Of a DNA stretch of 64,000 bases, positions 1-10,366 are shown piece by piece. A program made the position numbers and the translations under genes. Position 1 is the first letter of the stretch. Every line of letters starts with the position of its first letter. The notes below the pieces were generated by a model. That model ran no database searches, was not told the DNA's origin, and saw only the letters and a program-made list of their open reading frames with translations. Source of the stretch: Canna indica (lineage: Eukaryota > Streptophyta > Magnoliopsida > Zingiberales > Cannaceae); NCBI GenBank assembly GCA_034359265.1, contig CP136898.1, positions 39,021,501-39,085,500 of the forward strand, written 5' to 3'.

Positions 1-1690
1 TTCATCCTTGTAAAATGAAACAAAGAAAATGAATGAATCAATTTGGCTCAACTTTCTGTTGAAAATGAATTGAGCCATTTAATTAGAAAGCTACTATTGA
101 GGCCACATTTACTTCCCATTGTTATGTGCTTGAGTATTTAAATTTCATGCATTAATCAATTGCTAACCAGTTACCCAAGAATCAAGATGCCTTGCCGTCA
201 TGTACAAAATTGTACAAAGGTGCAATTACTATGAAATAAACAGGTAAGATCTCAATAAAGATCTAACCAGTGTTAGCTACTGCGAAACAGATGGTTGGTG
301 ACAGTGATGTACTTTTCATTTCCCATCGTATAATTCAGAGGAGTTGCCTTAAACCAATAAGGTCCTTGTTTTATCAAGAAAAAAATTGAACTAAAGATAC
401 AATCTTTCTAATGCTACATAAAAAATGTTATCTAATCTATGAAACAAAAAATTGAAGGGGCCGGCTCTGCTCTAATACACAGCTTTCTACTCTTCGTTCT
501 CCTCTAATACAGTATTTTGCTCTAATACTGTTCAGGTTAATCCTTAGTCATCTAATGAGCTATCCTCTTGTATATATTTTTTTTATGAGATTAGGTATGA
601 ATTGTCAACTAGTTTATGTGAATCAGTAAATGAAGGACTAAGAAAACTTTGCATAACATCGCACTATGTTAGATAAAAAACACTGAATTACAAATATAGC
701 AAAGAAACTAGAACGTACTCCTTGAATCTCATAAAAGGTATTAACCTGAACTCGAGTCTGAAGTTGCATCTTATATTCACTTCTGATATCTTGACCTTAA
801 GTTTGATGCAGAAAACTCTTGGGTGAAGCTTTAGAATCATGCTCACTCGGAGAATTGTGTGATTTGAAAGGTCAAATGGAACAAAGCTTACATAAGATTA
901 GGGGAAGAAAGGTCGATACATATATCAGTTACACTATCACTTCATTTGTTTTCTTTAAGCTGTTATACTGACAAAAATATTTTGCTTTCTTGAGAATGAA
1001 TTAACAAGTCATATATGATGACAAATTTTGGAAGTTGCGATATGTTCAACATCTACTCCAATAAACCATAATCGTAGTGAAACGTCCTCATTTGCATACT
1101 TGTGAAGAACATACCTAATTCATGACAATAGAACCACAAGTACCCTTCAACTTTAGGTGATTTCAAATAATTCTTCAAACTAATTTCATATTAAATATAG
1201 TTCACATAATAGTTGTAGCTCCGTAATTCATAAATCCAAGAAATATGTAGCAAAATATGAATAACTCGCTGATTTATGGATATGTAAGTTGCCAAGTCTT
1301 TTGAAATGGCATATAGTTTACTGGTGGCATGTCGAAAATATTTATTTTCCTCCTCTCCAAATTTCCAGTACTCAGGTTCATGATATCTCACACCTCTGTT
1401 CAATAGATGCAGCAGCTAATTAATATCAACACACATTAATTATCAACCATAATTAAACATCATCATAGAAGAAAAAATAACAGCTTAGTTTTGAGCTAGG
1501 ACTGGACCAGATTTCATACATCCAATGTACACCCGTGGTTTCGATCGGTGCTTAGCCAGAGTTGTCCCAAGAGTTGGTGCATGCAGTAAGAGAATAAAAC
1601 ACTTGCAAATCTAAAATTTAATGTTCCTATACATATATATATAGTAGGCAATTTTTAGGGGGGCGGGTCTACCTTGAAACTATCCCCCTC
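1..1690. other. Intergenic, no gene recognised
   Basis: AT-rich sequence with short open frames only. None has a recognisable domain, a codon pattern or splice signals that I can support. No tRNA-like or transposon terminus was seen. A regulatory role or an old decayed repeat cannot be excluded. Confidence 0.5.
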
Positions 1691-2250
1691 TCTATAAATA
1701 GTGGTCGAGCACCTCATGGAGGGGGTTGGAAAATTAGTTCTTCCTCCTCTCCATTGGTGGCCGACCGTCTTCTTCCTCCTTCCCCGAGCTTTTGGTAAAC
1801 CAAATTGAAGGTGTCTACTACTTGGGTATGCCGCCTACTTCATCTTCTTGGAGGAGTCCAAGAATGACAGTGAGGTATTATTTTGTCTACACTCTCGTTT
1901 TCTCATCTCATCTTCCTCCCTTTTTGGTGCTCGGTTCTTTGTGCAAGGGCCGGTCTTGCCAATGTGGGTTTCGGGATTGAAAAAGCTTCTCTGTTGAGTC
2001 ACAACGAGCCCCTGTGTTCGTTGCCCCTATTGTTGCAAGGTGCTTGGTGTGGAGTATCGTTGGAGAACGTGCACGTGTGCATCTCAAGACGGGGATAAGA
2101 TCATCCATATCCAACCGCGGTATAAGGTATATCTTTCCCCTTCTCTCGTAGATTGAATTCCTTAATGTTGCTAAAGTAGATCGTTGTTTTGGGATATTTC
2201 AAATTTTTTAAATTGTTATTTTCGCTGCATTTCTTGTTCCCATCCCAACA
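1691..2250 (+). repeat. LTR-like remnant (promoter plus R/U5-like end)
   Basis: A TATAAATAG box lies at 1693-1701. It is followed by a pyrimidine-rich leader and a stretch ending in CCCAACA at 2244-2250, which resembles the U5 end of copia-type LTRs. No matching upstream TG terminus, primer-binding site or second LTR was found, so this is at best a truncated or solo LTR. It could instead be a host promoter with an untranslated leader; the short frames inside it show no known domain. Confidence 0.35.
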
Positions 2251-2559
2251 CGTTGACCCGCTAATTCTCTCTTGGTAATTTTGAGATTAATTTCAAATAT
2301 GATAAACCAGTTTTCAAAATTAGAATTAATAATTCCGAATTTTAAATGTGATTTAAAATTTGAATTATGTTTATTATAATTTAGGTCATATATCTTTGAT
2401 AATCGTTATTAAAGGATACATTATTTTTGGCATCTTGAATTTAGGAAATTCATCATTGATAATTGTTATTAAGGATATATTTTATTCGGATGTTAAAATT
2501 GTTTTAAAGATTCCGGATATGGCTTTGAATTGATCAACGATTGTGATGAGTCGTTCAAT

Positions 2560-2684
2560 ACAATTGGCGCGTCTATAAATACCCGTTTGTGGTTTAGATG
2601 GGGTATGTGATCATCTTCAGGTGGCTGTCGATCTCATCTAACTAGGAAATCGAGCTCCCTTTGTAGCAGTCGACCTCCACCAAA

Positions 2685-2722
<38 letters not shown>

Positions 2723-2945
2723 AATAGAAGAGAGCGTGGAAGGTGTTCCGTGCTCAATCAGATCGGAAGGAGTTTCGGTAGAGCCGAGCTAGCACTCGGG
2801 AGTCGCCCAGTTCGTTGCATTCCTCCGTGTGCTTACCGTCAAGGGTGTTCGTCGCTTGGCAACACCTTGGATCCGGAACAAGATCGTGATCTTAGATTCG
2901 CGAAGCAGAAGACGAAATTCGATCTTCAAATTAAGGTAGAGGATA
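2560..2945 (+). repeat. Second LTR-like promoter/leader segment
   Basis: A TATAAATAC box at 2574-2582 is followed by about 370 bases of higher-GC sequence with no coding domain, then by AT-rich DNA. The arrangement resembles the promoter and R/U5 part of a retrotransposon LTR, but no primer-binding site follows and no partner LTR is present. The call is tentative. Confidence 0.3.
2688..2721. repeat. (AG)n microsatellite
   Basis: Perfect AG dinucleotide run of about 34 bases inside the LTR-like segment. Confidence 0.95.
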
Positions 2946-3176
2946 ATAATAATAATAATACCTTAGTATTTAAAATATTTATATCTTAAAATATATTTAA
3001 TAATTAATAAAAAAATTGTAATATTTTGTGTTTTTTATCATAATGCACCGTCATATACTAAATTCATTGGTGGAATCTTATAAATTAATGATAAAAAATT
3101 TATAATAGTAATTTGATATTAAGTTCTATATTTATATTTTTTTTATAATATCTTTTACTAATAGGTAGTTCAAATT

Positions 3177-3298
3177 TTTTTTTTTAACAAAGATAAAAAA
3201 TCACGATAGGTGATCATACTAGGATTCGAATCCTAAATCTCTAGGCAATGTTCAACATGTTGTCATCAACTGTGTTACCCACAGTTGGCAATAAGTTT
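3177..3298 (-). mobile_element. Short SINE-like retroposon candidate
   Basis: Read on the minus strand, this 122-bp block contains a palindromic GGATTCGAATCC (3222-3233) that resembles a pol III B box, and it ends in an A-rich tail (T run at 3175-3185 on plus). It is flanked by the direct repeat TTCAAATT at 3169-3176 and 3299-3306, as expected of a target-site duplication. A clear A box was not identified, so this is a candidate only. Confidence 0.35.
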
Positions 3299-3306
3299 TT
3301 CAAATT

Positions 3307-3660
3307 ATTTTTATAATGTAGTGAAAATGTATATAATTTTGAATTTTTGTAGAAATAAATGTTATGAATGATAATTATTTTTAGCAATTTTTTCTTTTGT
3401 CTATTTTATATAATATATATGAATATATTAAGGTTCATGTACTCTATGATCGAGCTTATTTTTTAACGAAACAAATGAACTCTGTGTATGCAATTTAAGT
3501 TTATTTGATTTTTTATATTAATTTTTTATTTTTTATTTTTTATATTCATTCGAAAAATTCATGCATGGGTAATTAAACTAGTAGCAAAAAGAAATAAAAG
3601 ATACGGATAAATAAATAAAAAATTATTGTAAACAAGTGAGACGCAAAAAATTAGCAGCCA
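3307..3660. other. AT-rich intergenic DNA
   Basis: Very AT-rich, with simple-sequence TTTTTAT-type stretches. No gene or transposon terminus seen. Confidence 0.5.
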
Positions 3661-3873
3661 ATTCGATGTACGAATGATCAACGGCCTCAAAACAACGCCC
3701 ACTTCGTTCGTACTAAATGTTTCAACGCCAGATCATAACTGTACGGAACTTAGATCTCATTCTAGCGTCGATTGGCCTCCACCGCAGCACACGTCCCTGT
3801 TGCAGCAGCGAAAGAGAACTCAATCACAAGTCACGACACGCTGCGGCGGGGGATCTCGGTGAAAACTATTCGC

Positions 3874-3881
3874 TGACGTCA
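3874..3881. promoter_or_regulatory. TGACGTCA bZIP-type palindrome upstream of SDR gene
   Basis: A perfect TGACGTCA octamer lies about 280 bp before the SDR start codon. TGA/bZIP factors of plants bind this class of site. Position and sequence fit a promoter element; use in vivo is inference. Confidence 0.4.
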
Positions 3882-4057
3882 ACCAAAGCAGGACCCAACT
3901 GTGGAAGATACCACAAGGAAGAGCAAAACTTGTTCTCCTACGGCCACGGGGGGCAGTAGCCATGCATTAGCCAATATTGAAAGAGGGTCCCATAGGTTTC
4001 TCTCTGCGCCCATCCTCATCGGTCTCAAGTCCGCTGGCTCCATTTTGCATGTACTGC

Positions 4058-4066
4058 TATAAATGG
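4058..4066 (+). promoter_or_regulatory. TATA box of the SDR gene
   Basis: TATAAATGG lies about 95 bp before the ATG at 4158, a normal distance for a plant TATA box plus short 5' leader. Confidence 0.6.
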
Positions 4067-4157
4067 AAGCGGAAGGAGGACGGAGGAGACTCGAGCCATA
4101 TAGTAGAGGGTGGAAATTTGGGGGCCTTAGAATAGTTCGGCAACTTAAAGAGTATCC

Positions 4158-5167
4158 ATGGCGGCAGTGGATCGGCAACAGTGGCGGAGCTTGGAGAGCA
4201 AGGTGGTTATGGTCACCGGCGCCTCCTCTGGCATCGGGCGAGAGATCTGTCTCGACCTCGCCGCCGCCGGGTGCAAGATTGTCGTCGCTGCCCGGAGAGT
4301 CCAACGCCTCAAGTCCCTCTGCAACGAGATCAACGGCTCCTCCTCCCCCGCCCACGTCCGGTCGGTGGCCGTCGAGCTTGACGTCAGTGGCAAGAGCTCC
4401 GCCATCGAGGCCGCCGTGAGCGAGGCCTGGAGCGCCTTTGGCCGCATCGACGCTCTGGTGAATAACGCCGGGGTTAGAGGTATATATGCTAAGATTTGGA
4501 TTTGAAGGGAAATCCAAAGAAGAAACTTTTCTAAGTTGTGCTACTGATTTTCTCCAGGTGGAGTTCATTCGGTATTGGACTGGCCCGAAGAATTGTGGGA
4601 CAACATCATGAACACAAATCTAAAAGGCTTGTGGCTGGTGACGAAGTACGTGTGCACACTCATGAGGGATGCGAAGCAGAAGGGTTCAGTGATCAACATC
4701 TCATCCATTGACGGCACTGAACGTGGCCAAGCACCTGGAGCCCTTGCTTATATTGCATCCAAAACAGGTGTCAATTCCATCACAAGGGTGAGTTTATATG
4801 TCATCGATCTTCTTAATTTGCATATTTAAACATGCATGCCTTCTTTTATTCCAGCAAAATTAGCTTCATATGTTTTCCTTGTATACAGGCGATGGCGTTG
4901 GAGCTGGGACCTCATGGCATAAAAGTGAACTCGGTAAGTCCAGGGCTTTTCAAGTCTGAGATAACGGAGAAGCTGATGGAGAAAGAATGGCTGGGGAAGG
5001 TGATTAGGACGGGGGTGCCTTTGAGGACGACTGGCACAACGAATCCGGCAGTGACGTCGGTCATGCGCTACTTGATCCATGATGCGTCTGAGTACGTGAC
5101 TGGGAACGTCTTCATAGTTGATGCAGGCACCACCCTTCCGGGCGTCCCCATCTTCTCCTCCCTTTGA
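4158..5167 (+). CDS. Short-chain dehydrogenase/reductase (FabG-like classical SDR), three exons
   Basis: Three exons, 4158-4479, 4558-4787 and 4889-5167, joined by two short GT-AG introns, give 831 nt and a 276-residue protein. The phases join cleanly: Gly is split across intron 1 and intron 2 falls between codons. The cofactor motif TGASSGIG is near residues 19-26, NNAG near residue 102, the serine-bearing INISS segment near residue 146 and the catalytic YIASK near residue 172. This is the order of a classical NAD(P)H-dependent SDR. No transit peptide is obvious, so it is probably cytosolic. The closest functional label is 3-oxoacyl-ACP-reductase-like, but plant SDRs of this type act on varied carbonyl substrates, so the substrate is unknown. 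Exon 1 has very GC-rich third positions, as is common in monocots. All motifs are intact and the gene looks functional. Two short open frames that read through the introns are artefacts. Confidence 0.93.
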
Positions 5168-5199
5168 AATGTTCTTGATGTACGAGTTTGGCATTAAAT

Positions 5200-5205
5200 A
5201 ATAAA
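5200..5205 (+). terminator. AATAAA polyadenylation signal of the SDR gene
   Basis: AATAAA lies 33 bp after the stop codon. It is a likely near-upstream element for 3' end formation. Confidence 0.5.
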
Positions 5206-5339
5206 TTGCAGGGAAGAGAAGTATTTATTACCATATGCAAGTTTATAACAATGCATTATTCGAGTTGTGTACCCAAAATGGAACAACTTTATTGAAATGT
5301 TTAATTTCAATCAACCGGAATTAAGTTTTGATAATACAC

Positions 5340-6010
5340 GTACTGCCCATGCATCTAAAAAGTCTATAAAACATTATAGACTTTTGCATAAAATATAAAA
5401 TATATTTTTATAATAAAAATAGATTTTAGGGGTCTAAAAAAAAAATTTGAACCGAAATCTCAAAAATATTAGAAATTTTTATCCAAAGTATTTAACACTA
5501 AATTAAAATTATTATTTTTTTAAAACACATCCTAAAATCTACAAAAGAATTATAAAAAAAATCATTAACTAATTTAAAATTTTTATGATTTTTGAAGAAT
5601 TTTAAAATATATTTTCATGATCAAATAACTACTTTCAAGAGTTTCACTTGAAACTCTTTAAATATTTACAAATTCCAAAATGAAACTCTTTAAAATAGTC
5701 ATTTGACTATGAAAATACATCCTAAAAATTCTAAAAAATCACAAAAATTTCATTGGTCAATTTAGAATTTTTGTGATTATTTGAACATTTTAGGATGCAT
5801 TTGACCATAAAAATAAATTTTAAAATCTTCAAAAAAAATCATTAAAAAATTAATATAATAGGATAATCGGGGATATGATAAGAGATTAATTTATATCCAT
5901 TGTTTGATTACTACATCTAGAAAAAAATAAAAATAATATAATATAAAATTAATATAAAATTAAAAAAATATATTTAAAATTCTCGTATTTATTATCCTAT
6001 CGTATCCTAT
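5340..6010. repeat. AT-rich foldback repeat block
   Basis: The block contains imperfect inverted repeats. For example, the segment around 5701-5750 (with ACATCCTAAAA and ATCACAAAAATT) is mirrored at 5766-5809, and a related pair lies at 5521-5640. It is probably a decayed MITE-like foldback. No coding capacity. Confidence 0.5.
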
Positions 6011-6589
6011 CTAGTAAAATAAATAAGCCATAAATGCTTAATAAATTTCAAATCTAAGCAACACTGTGGCTAACAATTTTAAGATTTTGAACATCACAAA
6101 TACTTTGGCAGCAACCCAAACAAAAGTAAAAAAATTATAATTCATGTTGCTATTTTTTTAAAAGTGTAAAAGTGATAACTATACAATTGTAAAATTTTGA
6201 AAGAAACTTAAGTTAATTTAATTTTAAAGATTTGACATATAATTATGACTTATAGGTCGATCCATTACTACCCCAGTGGTTATGCGTTCGGGTCTACTTA
6301 AGGTTTTAGGTAAGGATCAACATCATTCCATCAATGCTCGCCCTAGTTTTGCAAAAACTAAGCCCCCTTCAATTCAAGATTTGAATCAACGTTGAATGCC
6401 CTATTTGTGGCCAACTTCAAACATAGAATAATATCCTTTTCAACGAGTACAATAATAATTGCATAGATTGACAAAAATTTTCAAACCTCATTTAAGTTAG
6501 CACACTTGTTGCCTTGGATCCAATGATTGCATATATACTCAATAGGACGATATCTAATATTTAATATCTCCCTTGTTTCTTCTTCATAG

Positions 6590-6750
6590 GTTACCTAAAA
6601 AACTGGAGATTTGGTGCAAGTCAATGCATACATCCTCACAATGTTGAAGCTAATTTAGTAACCCATTTAGAGGGACAATTAAAGGATGAGAAGAATCCAC
6701 ATGTCATCAACGTGCTAAAATTAAGAAGCGCACTTTGTGATATGTTTTGA
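6590..6750 (+). pseudogene. Terminal exon of an unidentified gene, copy 1
   Basis: A pyrimidine tract and CATAG acceptor (AG at 6588-6589) precede a 161-nt open exon ending in TGA at 6748-6750. The reading frame starts YLKNWRFG and ends LKLRSALCDMF (52 residues). The paralogue at 22080-22240 has the same length, acceptor and stop. The seven differences seen between them are all amino-acid changing and there are no indels. I do not recognise the family. Upstream exons were not found, so this is an orphan terminal exon, either a gene fragment or the end of a gene whose other exons were lost. No function is assigned. Confidence 0.5.
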
Positions 6751-6879
6751 AAAGGACACCAGTGCGGTTCATTAATTGTTGCATTGGATCTAATGATATA
6801 TAAAGTTAATTTAATTAGTATCTCCATGTTGTTCATTAATTGTTTCTTCTTCCTACAATACTCCATTGACTAAACATTT

Positions 6880-7265
6880 TTTTATTTAATAATTGACATC
6901 TTTGTTCGCTCAGACAAGAATAAGTTTTTTTTAAAAAAAATAGTTTTATAGCAGAGTCATTACAAGACCTACAAAGAAATAAAAATAATACACACAAGAC
7001 ATATTTTATAAGACGTACAAAAACGTGAAACTACGTATAAAGTACTATAATCGAGGATCGAATATCTAACTTATTGATAACATAATTATATGTGTAACAA
7101 CTAAGCTACTAATGGGTTCATAATTCGATTCAAGCTTTTTTTAGTCGGCCCACTAAGGGAGTAAAGTTCTCCCAATAATAATTTTCTTAATTCACCAAAT
7201 TCAAACCTGAGATCTTGCTTAAGGGAAATAAGTGTCGACCCATTTGTACCAATCACTGTTCGTCG
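6880..7265 (-). mobile_element. SINE-like retroposon with 14-bp target duplication
   Basis: A 386-bp insertion is flanked by TTGACTAAACATTT at 6866-6879 and 7266-7279. Related uninterrupted sites at about 30497-30512 and 58701-58716 show the pre-insertion state. On the minus strand the element begins near a TGGTACAAATGG A-box-like motif. About 32 nt later comes GGTTTGAATTT (B-box-like), and it ends in an A-rich tail. These are the marks of a tRNA-type SINE. Copy 2 carries its left 150 bp (22362-22510), so it inserted before copies 1 and 2 separated. Confidence 0.6.
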
Positions 7266-7305
7266 TTGACTAAACATTTGGCAGAAATGCACACAACTCA
7301 ATTCC

Positions 7306-7408
7306 CCACATTATTAGTGGTTAATTTTGGTCTCACTAAAATTTGGAGTAAGTAGCAAAAAAAAAATACGAACTTTGACATCTTTTTCTATTTTTAACAC
7401 GAAGTATA
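7306..7408. other. Junction between duplicated segment and element A
   Basis: Short unassigned sequence with an A-rich run. Homology to the TBL upstream flank ends near 7305. Confidence 0.4.
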
Positions 7409-7823
7409 TTAGGAAGAAAATGGGTCTTCCTGCAATGATCCAAAAATTCAAACGTCAAAAGTAAAAAAATACCAAAACGAATAAATCCAGAAAACACAAA
7501 GAACGCCAAAATTTACGTGGTTCAGCCCGGCGGGGTACCGAACATACTCCACGGGGAGAAGAGTGCACTGATTTTATTAGAAAAAGAAGAAAACACGGCT
7601 AGTACAAGAATCAGAATAAAACTGATAACTAAACTGTAAAAGAAAAATATTATCTAGACTCGAATATTTTTCTGCACCCCGGAATCTGAATTCTTGCTTT
7701 TGCTTGAAAATTATAGATGCGCCGAGCCCAGAACAGCAACTGTGCCTTTTTTTCTTTTCTTGATCCAATTTTGCAATCAGGGCCATTTCGAGTATGGTCA
7801 AGTTTAAATTGAATCAACCCTCA
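7409..7823 (-). repeat. 3' LTR of element A
   Basis: Homologous to 19501-19812, including GTCTTCCTGCAATGATCC near the end. On the minus strand it begins TGAGGGTTGATTC just after the purine-rich tract AAAGGAGGAAATTA (7824-7837). The right boundary is well placed by that tract; the left boundary is approximate. Confidence 0.7.
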
Positions 7824-7859
7824 TAATTTCCTCCTTTGATGATATTTGAGCCCGATACA

Positions 7860-8858
7860 GCCTTCTTCTCTTTTCCCAAGAGCCCTGTAGGACTATCCTG
7901 AGCCTTGAATTAGTCTGACCAAGTTCAGGCAGTGGTCGAACTTGGCCGTCGGTAGAACTTTAGTCAGCATATCTGCAGGATTGTGAGCCGTGTCAATTTT
8001 TTGAAGTTTTATTTCTCATTTTGAAATAATATCCCTGATGAAATAAAATCTGACATCGATGTGCTTCCTTTCATGAAACATCTGATCTTTTAACAGATGA
8101 ATTGCACTCTGACTATCACTATGCACGACTATGTCTCCATTTTGAGAAGTTAGTTCTTTTATCAGGTTCCCAAGCCATATTACTTTTTTAATTGCATCTG
8201 TAATAGCTATGTACTCCTCTTCGGTGGTGGAGAGGGCGACAGTGGGTTGTAGGTCGGCTTTCCAACTTTCTGCAGTTTCGCCTATAGTGATGATGTAAGT
8301 GGTGATTGATCTCCTCTTATCAAGGTCACCGTCATAGTCCGAGTCTGAATATCCTACAAACGATTCATTAGTTCCACCGAAAATAAAATTGGCTTCAGAA
8401 GTACTTTGTAAGTAGTGTAGTATCCATTTAACCGTCTCCCAATGTGCTTTTCCTGGATTTATCATGTACTGGCTCACAACACTGACAGCATGTGCTATGT
8501 CAAGATGGGTACAGATCATGGTATACATAAGACTGCTAACTGCGTTCGCATAGGATACCTATGACATACCAATTCTTTCTTTTTCATCTTTCGGGCATAA
8601 TAATTCTGATAATTTGAAGTGAGCGGCAAGAGGAGTTTTGACTGATTTTGCTTCTTGCATGCCAAAGCGTTCAACCACCTACTTTACATAAGTCTCCTGT
8701 GCCAAGTTAAGTATAGATTTCTTGCTTTGCGGTAGCGCTTTTATCTCCATACCAAGGATTTTTCTTGTAGCCCCAAGGTCCTTCATGCCAAATTCTCCCT
8801 TAAGGTGTTTCTTAAGCCTGTCTATTTCAATAATATTTTTTTGTCACAATAAGCATAT
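7860..8858 (-). pseudogene. Element A pol: RT C-terminus and RNase H
   Basis: The minus-strand frame starts just after the expected YVDD position (the visible part reads NMLIV, then, after a frame change, a segment ending LGMEI). It continues through the copia RT connection with PDIAHAV-like sequence, then RNase H with SDSDYDGD, ALSTTEEEYIA and HSDSQSAIHL, the acidic residues typical of copia RNase H. A TGA interrupts the frame near 8016, after which readable sequence (PADMLTKVLP) continues to about 7870. A frame change lies near 8550. The N-terminal half of RT is absent from the window. Confidence 0.85.
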
Positions 8859-10366
8859 TGTTGGCAAAATGGCGACACTAGAGGGAGGGTGAATAGTGTG
8901 TTTACTATACGATTCGCCTAAATTGCTAATATTTTAAACGATTACTTAGATTAGTTTAGGTAATATGCAATTCGATGATTTTATATGCGGAAGCAATAAA
9001 AGATTTAGCAATTAAAGGAAATAAGAAATCAATGCAAACACAAGATTTATAGTGGTTCGGCCCCAATGCTTACTCCACTACCTAAATACCCCGCTTAGGA
9101 TTTCCAAACTAAGTTTTACTGGATTAATTAGGTTTCCCTTACACAGAGGACTTTTCACTGAAGAGACGCACTCTCGACCTAAGGTACTTCCACACCCGGA
9201 AGTCTCCGCCTTCTTATCGAGAGTCCTCTTCCACCTCAACCCTAAGGGACAACTAAACTAATCCTAGTAAACACTAAGTTTACACAAGTGGCTTTACTCC
9301 TTCACAACAAGGAAACCACTTCACACAACAAGACCAAAAACTTGGTCTTCACACGCACAAATTAAACAAAATGTTCAAATAACAGATAAAATTACAATCA
9401 AAAGAGCTTAAGAATTAAACCAAAGAATCATTCTCTTTTGCAATCCTTCAATCCTTCAACTTGTCAGATAAACTCGTTGCAGCAGAGTTGAGGGAAGCAG
9501 ACGCTTGAAGAAGAGCTTGACGAAGAGAGCAGAGCGCCGCAATGAATCTTTGGAAGGCTTTAATCTCCTTTTAAATGCTCAATAAATTTGGTTAGAGTAA
9601 GAGAAGAAGTATCAAATGAATCATACGAGGGTATATTTATACCCTCGTGAAGAAATGACTATTCAACGGATAGAAAACTATCCGTTACAGGCCGCCGGTC
9701 GAATGGTCGATCGATCAACTGGTCGACCGGTCCTTCGACCGCTTGACGCAAAAATTGCGATCCCGATCTCCGGTCGACCGACGTGATCTGCGTCTTCAGC
9801 TATTCGCAGGTCGGTCGACCGACTGGTCGATCGCCAAGCCTACTGCCCTTTTTGGGCTTCGATAGGTCGATCGATAGACGCAAGAAGCTTGCGATTTTTC
9901 TTACAGTCAATAAACGCAAGCTGCATCTGCAGCTAGCCTCAGTCCGATCGACCGATCGATCGACCGCTAGGGCTACTGCCCATTTCTTATCCTATTCAGT
10001 CAACCGCTCGGTCGACCGAATTTAGGCTGAGATTGTTTTCTTCGGCCTTTTTCTTCCGCGCTTCATTTCTGGGTTCTGGCATTCAACGCACATCATCTTG
10101 GAGAGCTCTCTATGTGATCTTTGAGCTCGTCCGATGCGACTTTGGTGCACCCGTCGATCTTCGGGAAGTTTCGCGACGAACTCGAGCGCGACGATCAATA
10201 TCCTTCCGATTTTATGATTTCTCCAATTTATCCGATCGAGGACATCGAATGCTAGTCGATATGGAACCTAAAAGATATTCTCAATGAAATCATTAGTTCC
10301 ATGTTTGTTATCATCAAAACCATCAAAACCGAGATTAAGGCTAAGGTTGAAAACCTAAAGCCAACA
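8859..10366 (-). repeat. Element B left (3') LTR
   Basis: 1508 bp, beginning TGTTGG and ending CCAACA on plus. The polypurine tract (minus AAAAAGAGGGAGAT) abuts it at 10367. Promoter TATA on minus at about 9045-9053, within ACCACTATAAATC. The U3 array of GGTCGACC-type palindromes is at 9690-10022. It is closely similar to 15383-16931. Confidence 0.9.

Larger units (their letters stand above)
6245..7305 (+). repeat. Segmental duplication, copy 1
   Basis: This segment is closely similar to 20690-22510: intron-like sequence, a terminal exon, and a flank containing GATCTAATGATATATAAAG. The last part (6770-6870 plus 7280-7305) also recurs upstream of both TBL copies at 30405-30545 and 58612-58770. 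Copy 1 lacks the Mutator-like insertion of copy 2 and so preserves the empty site at 6431-6439. It carries a SINE-like insertion at 6880-7265. Confidence 0.85.

Noticed and set aside
3879..4568. 229-codon minus-strand open frame
   Set aside because: It is the antisense shadow of GC-rich SDR exon 1 and has no domain.
9690..10022. Possible CRISPR-like array of palindromic repeats
   Set aside because: Spacing and unit sequence are irregular, the region lies in retrotransposon U3, and the genome is a plant's.
9783..10287. Arg/Ser-rich open frames in the LTR palindrome arrays (also in C, D and E)
   Set aside because: Codons such as CGA/TCG/GAC repeat because of the GGTCGACC motif; this is U3 promoter DNA, not protein-coding.
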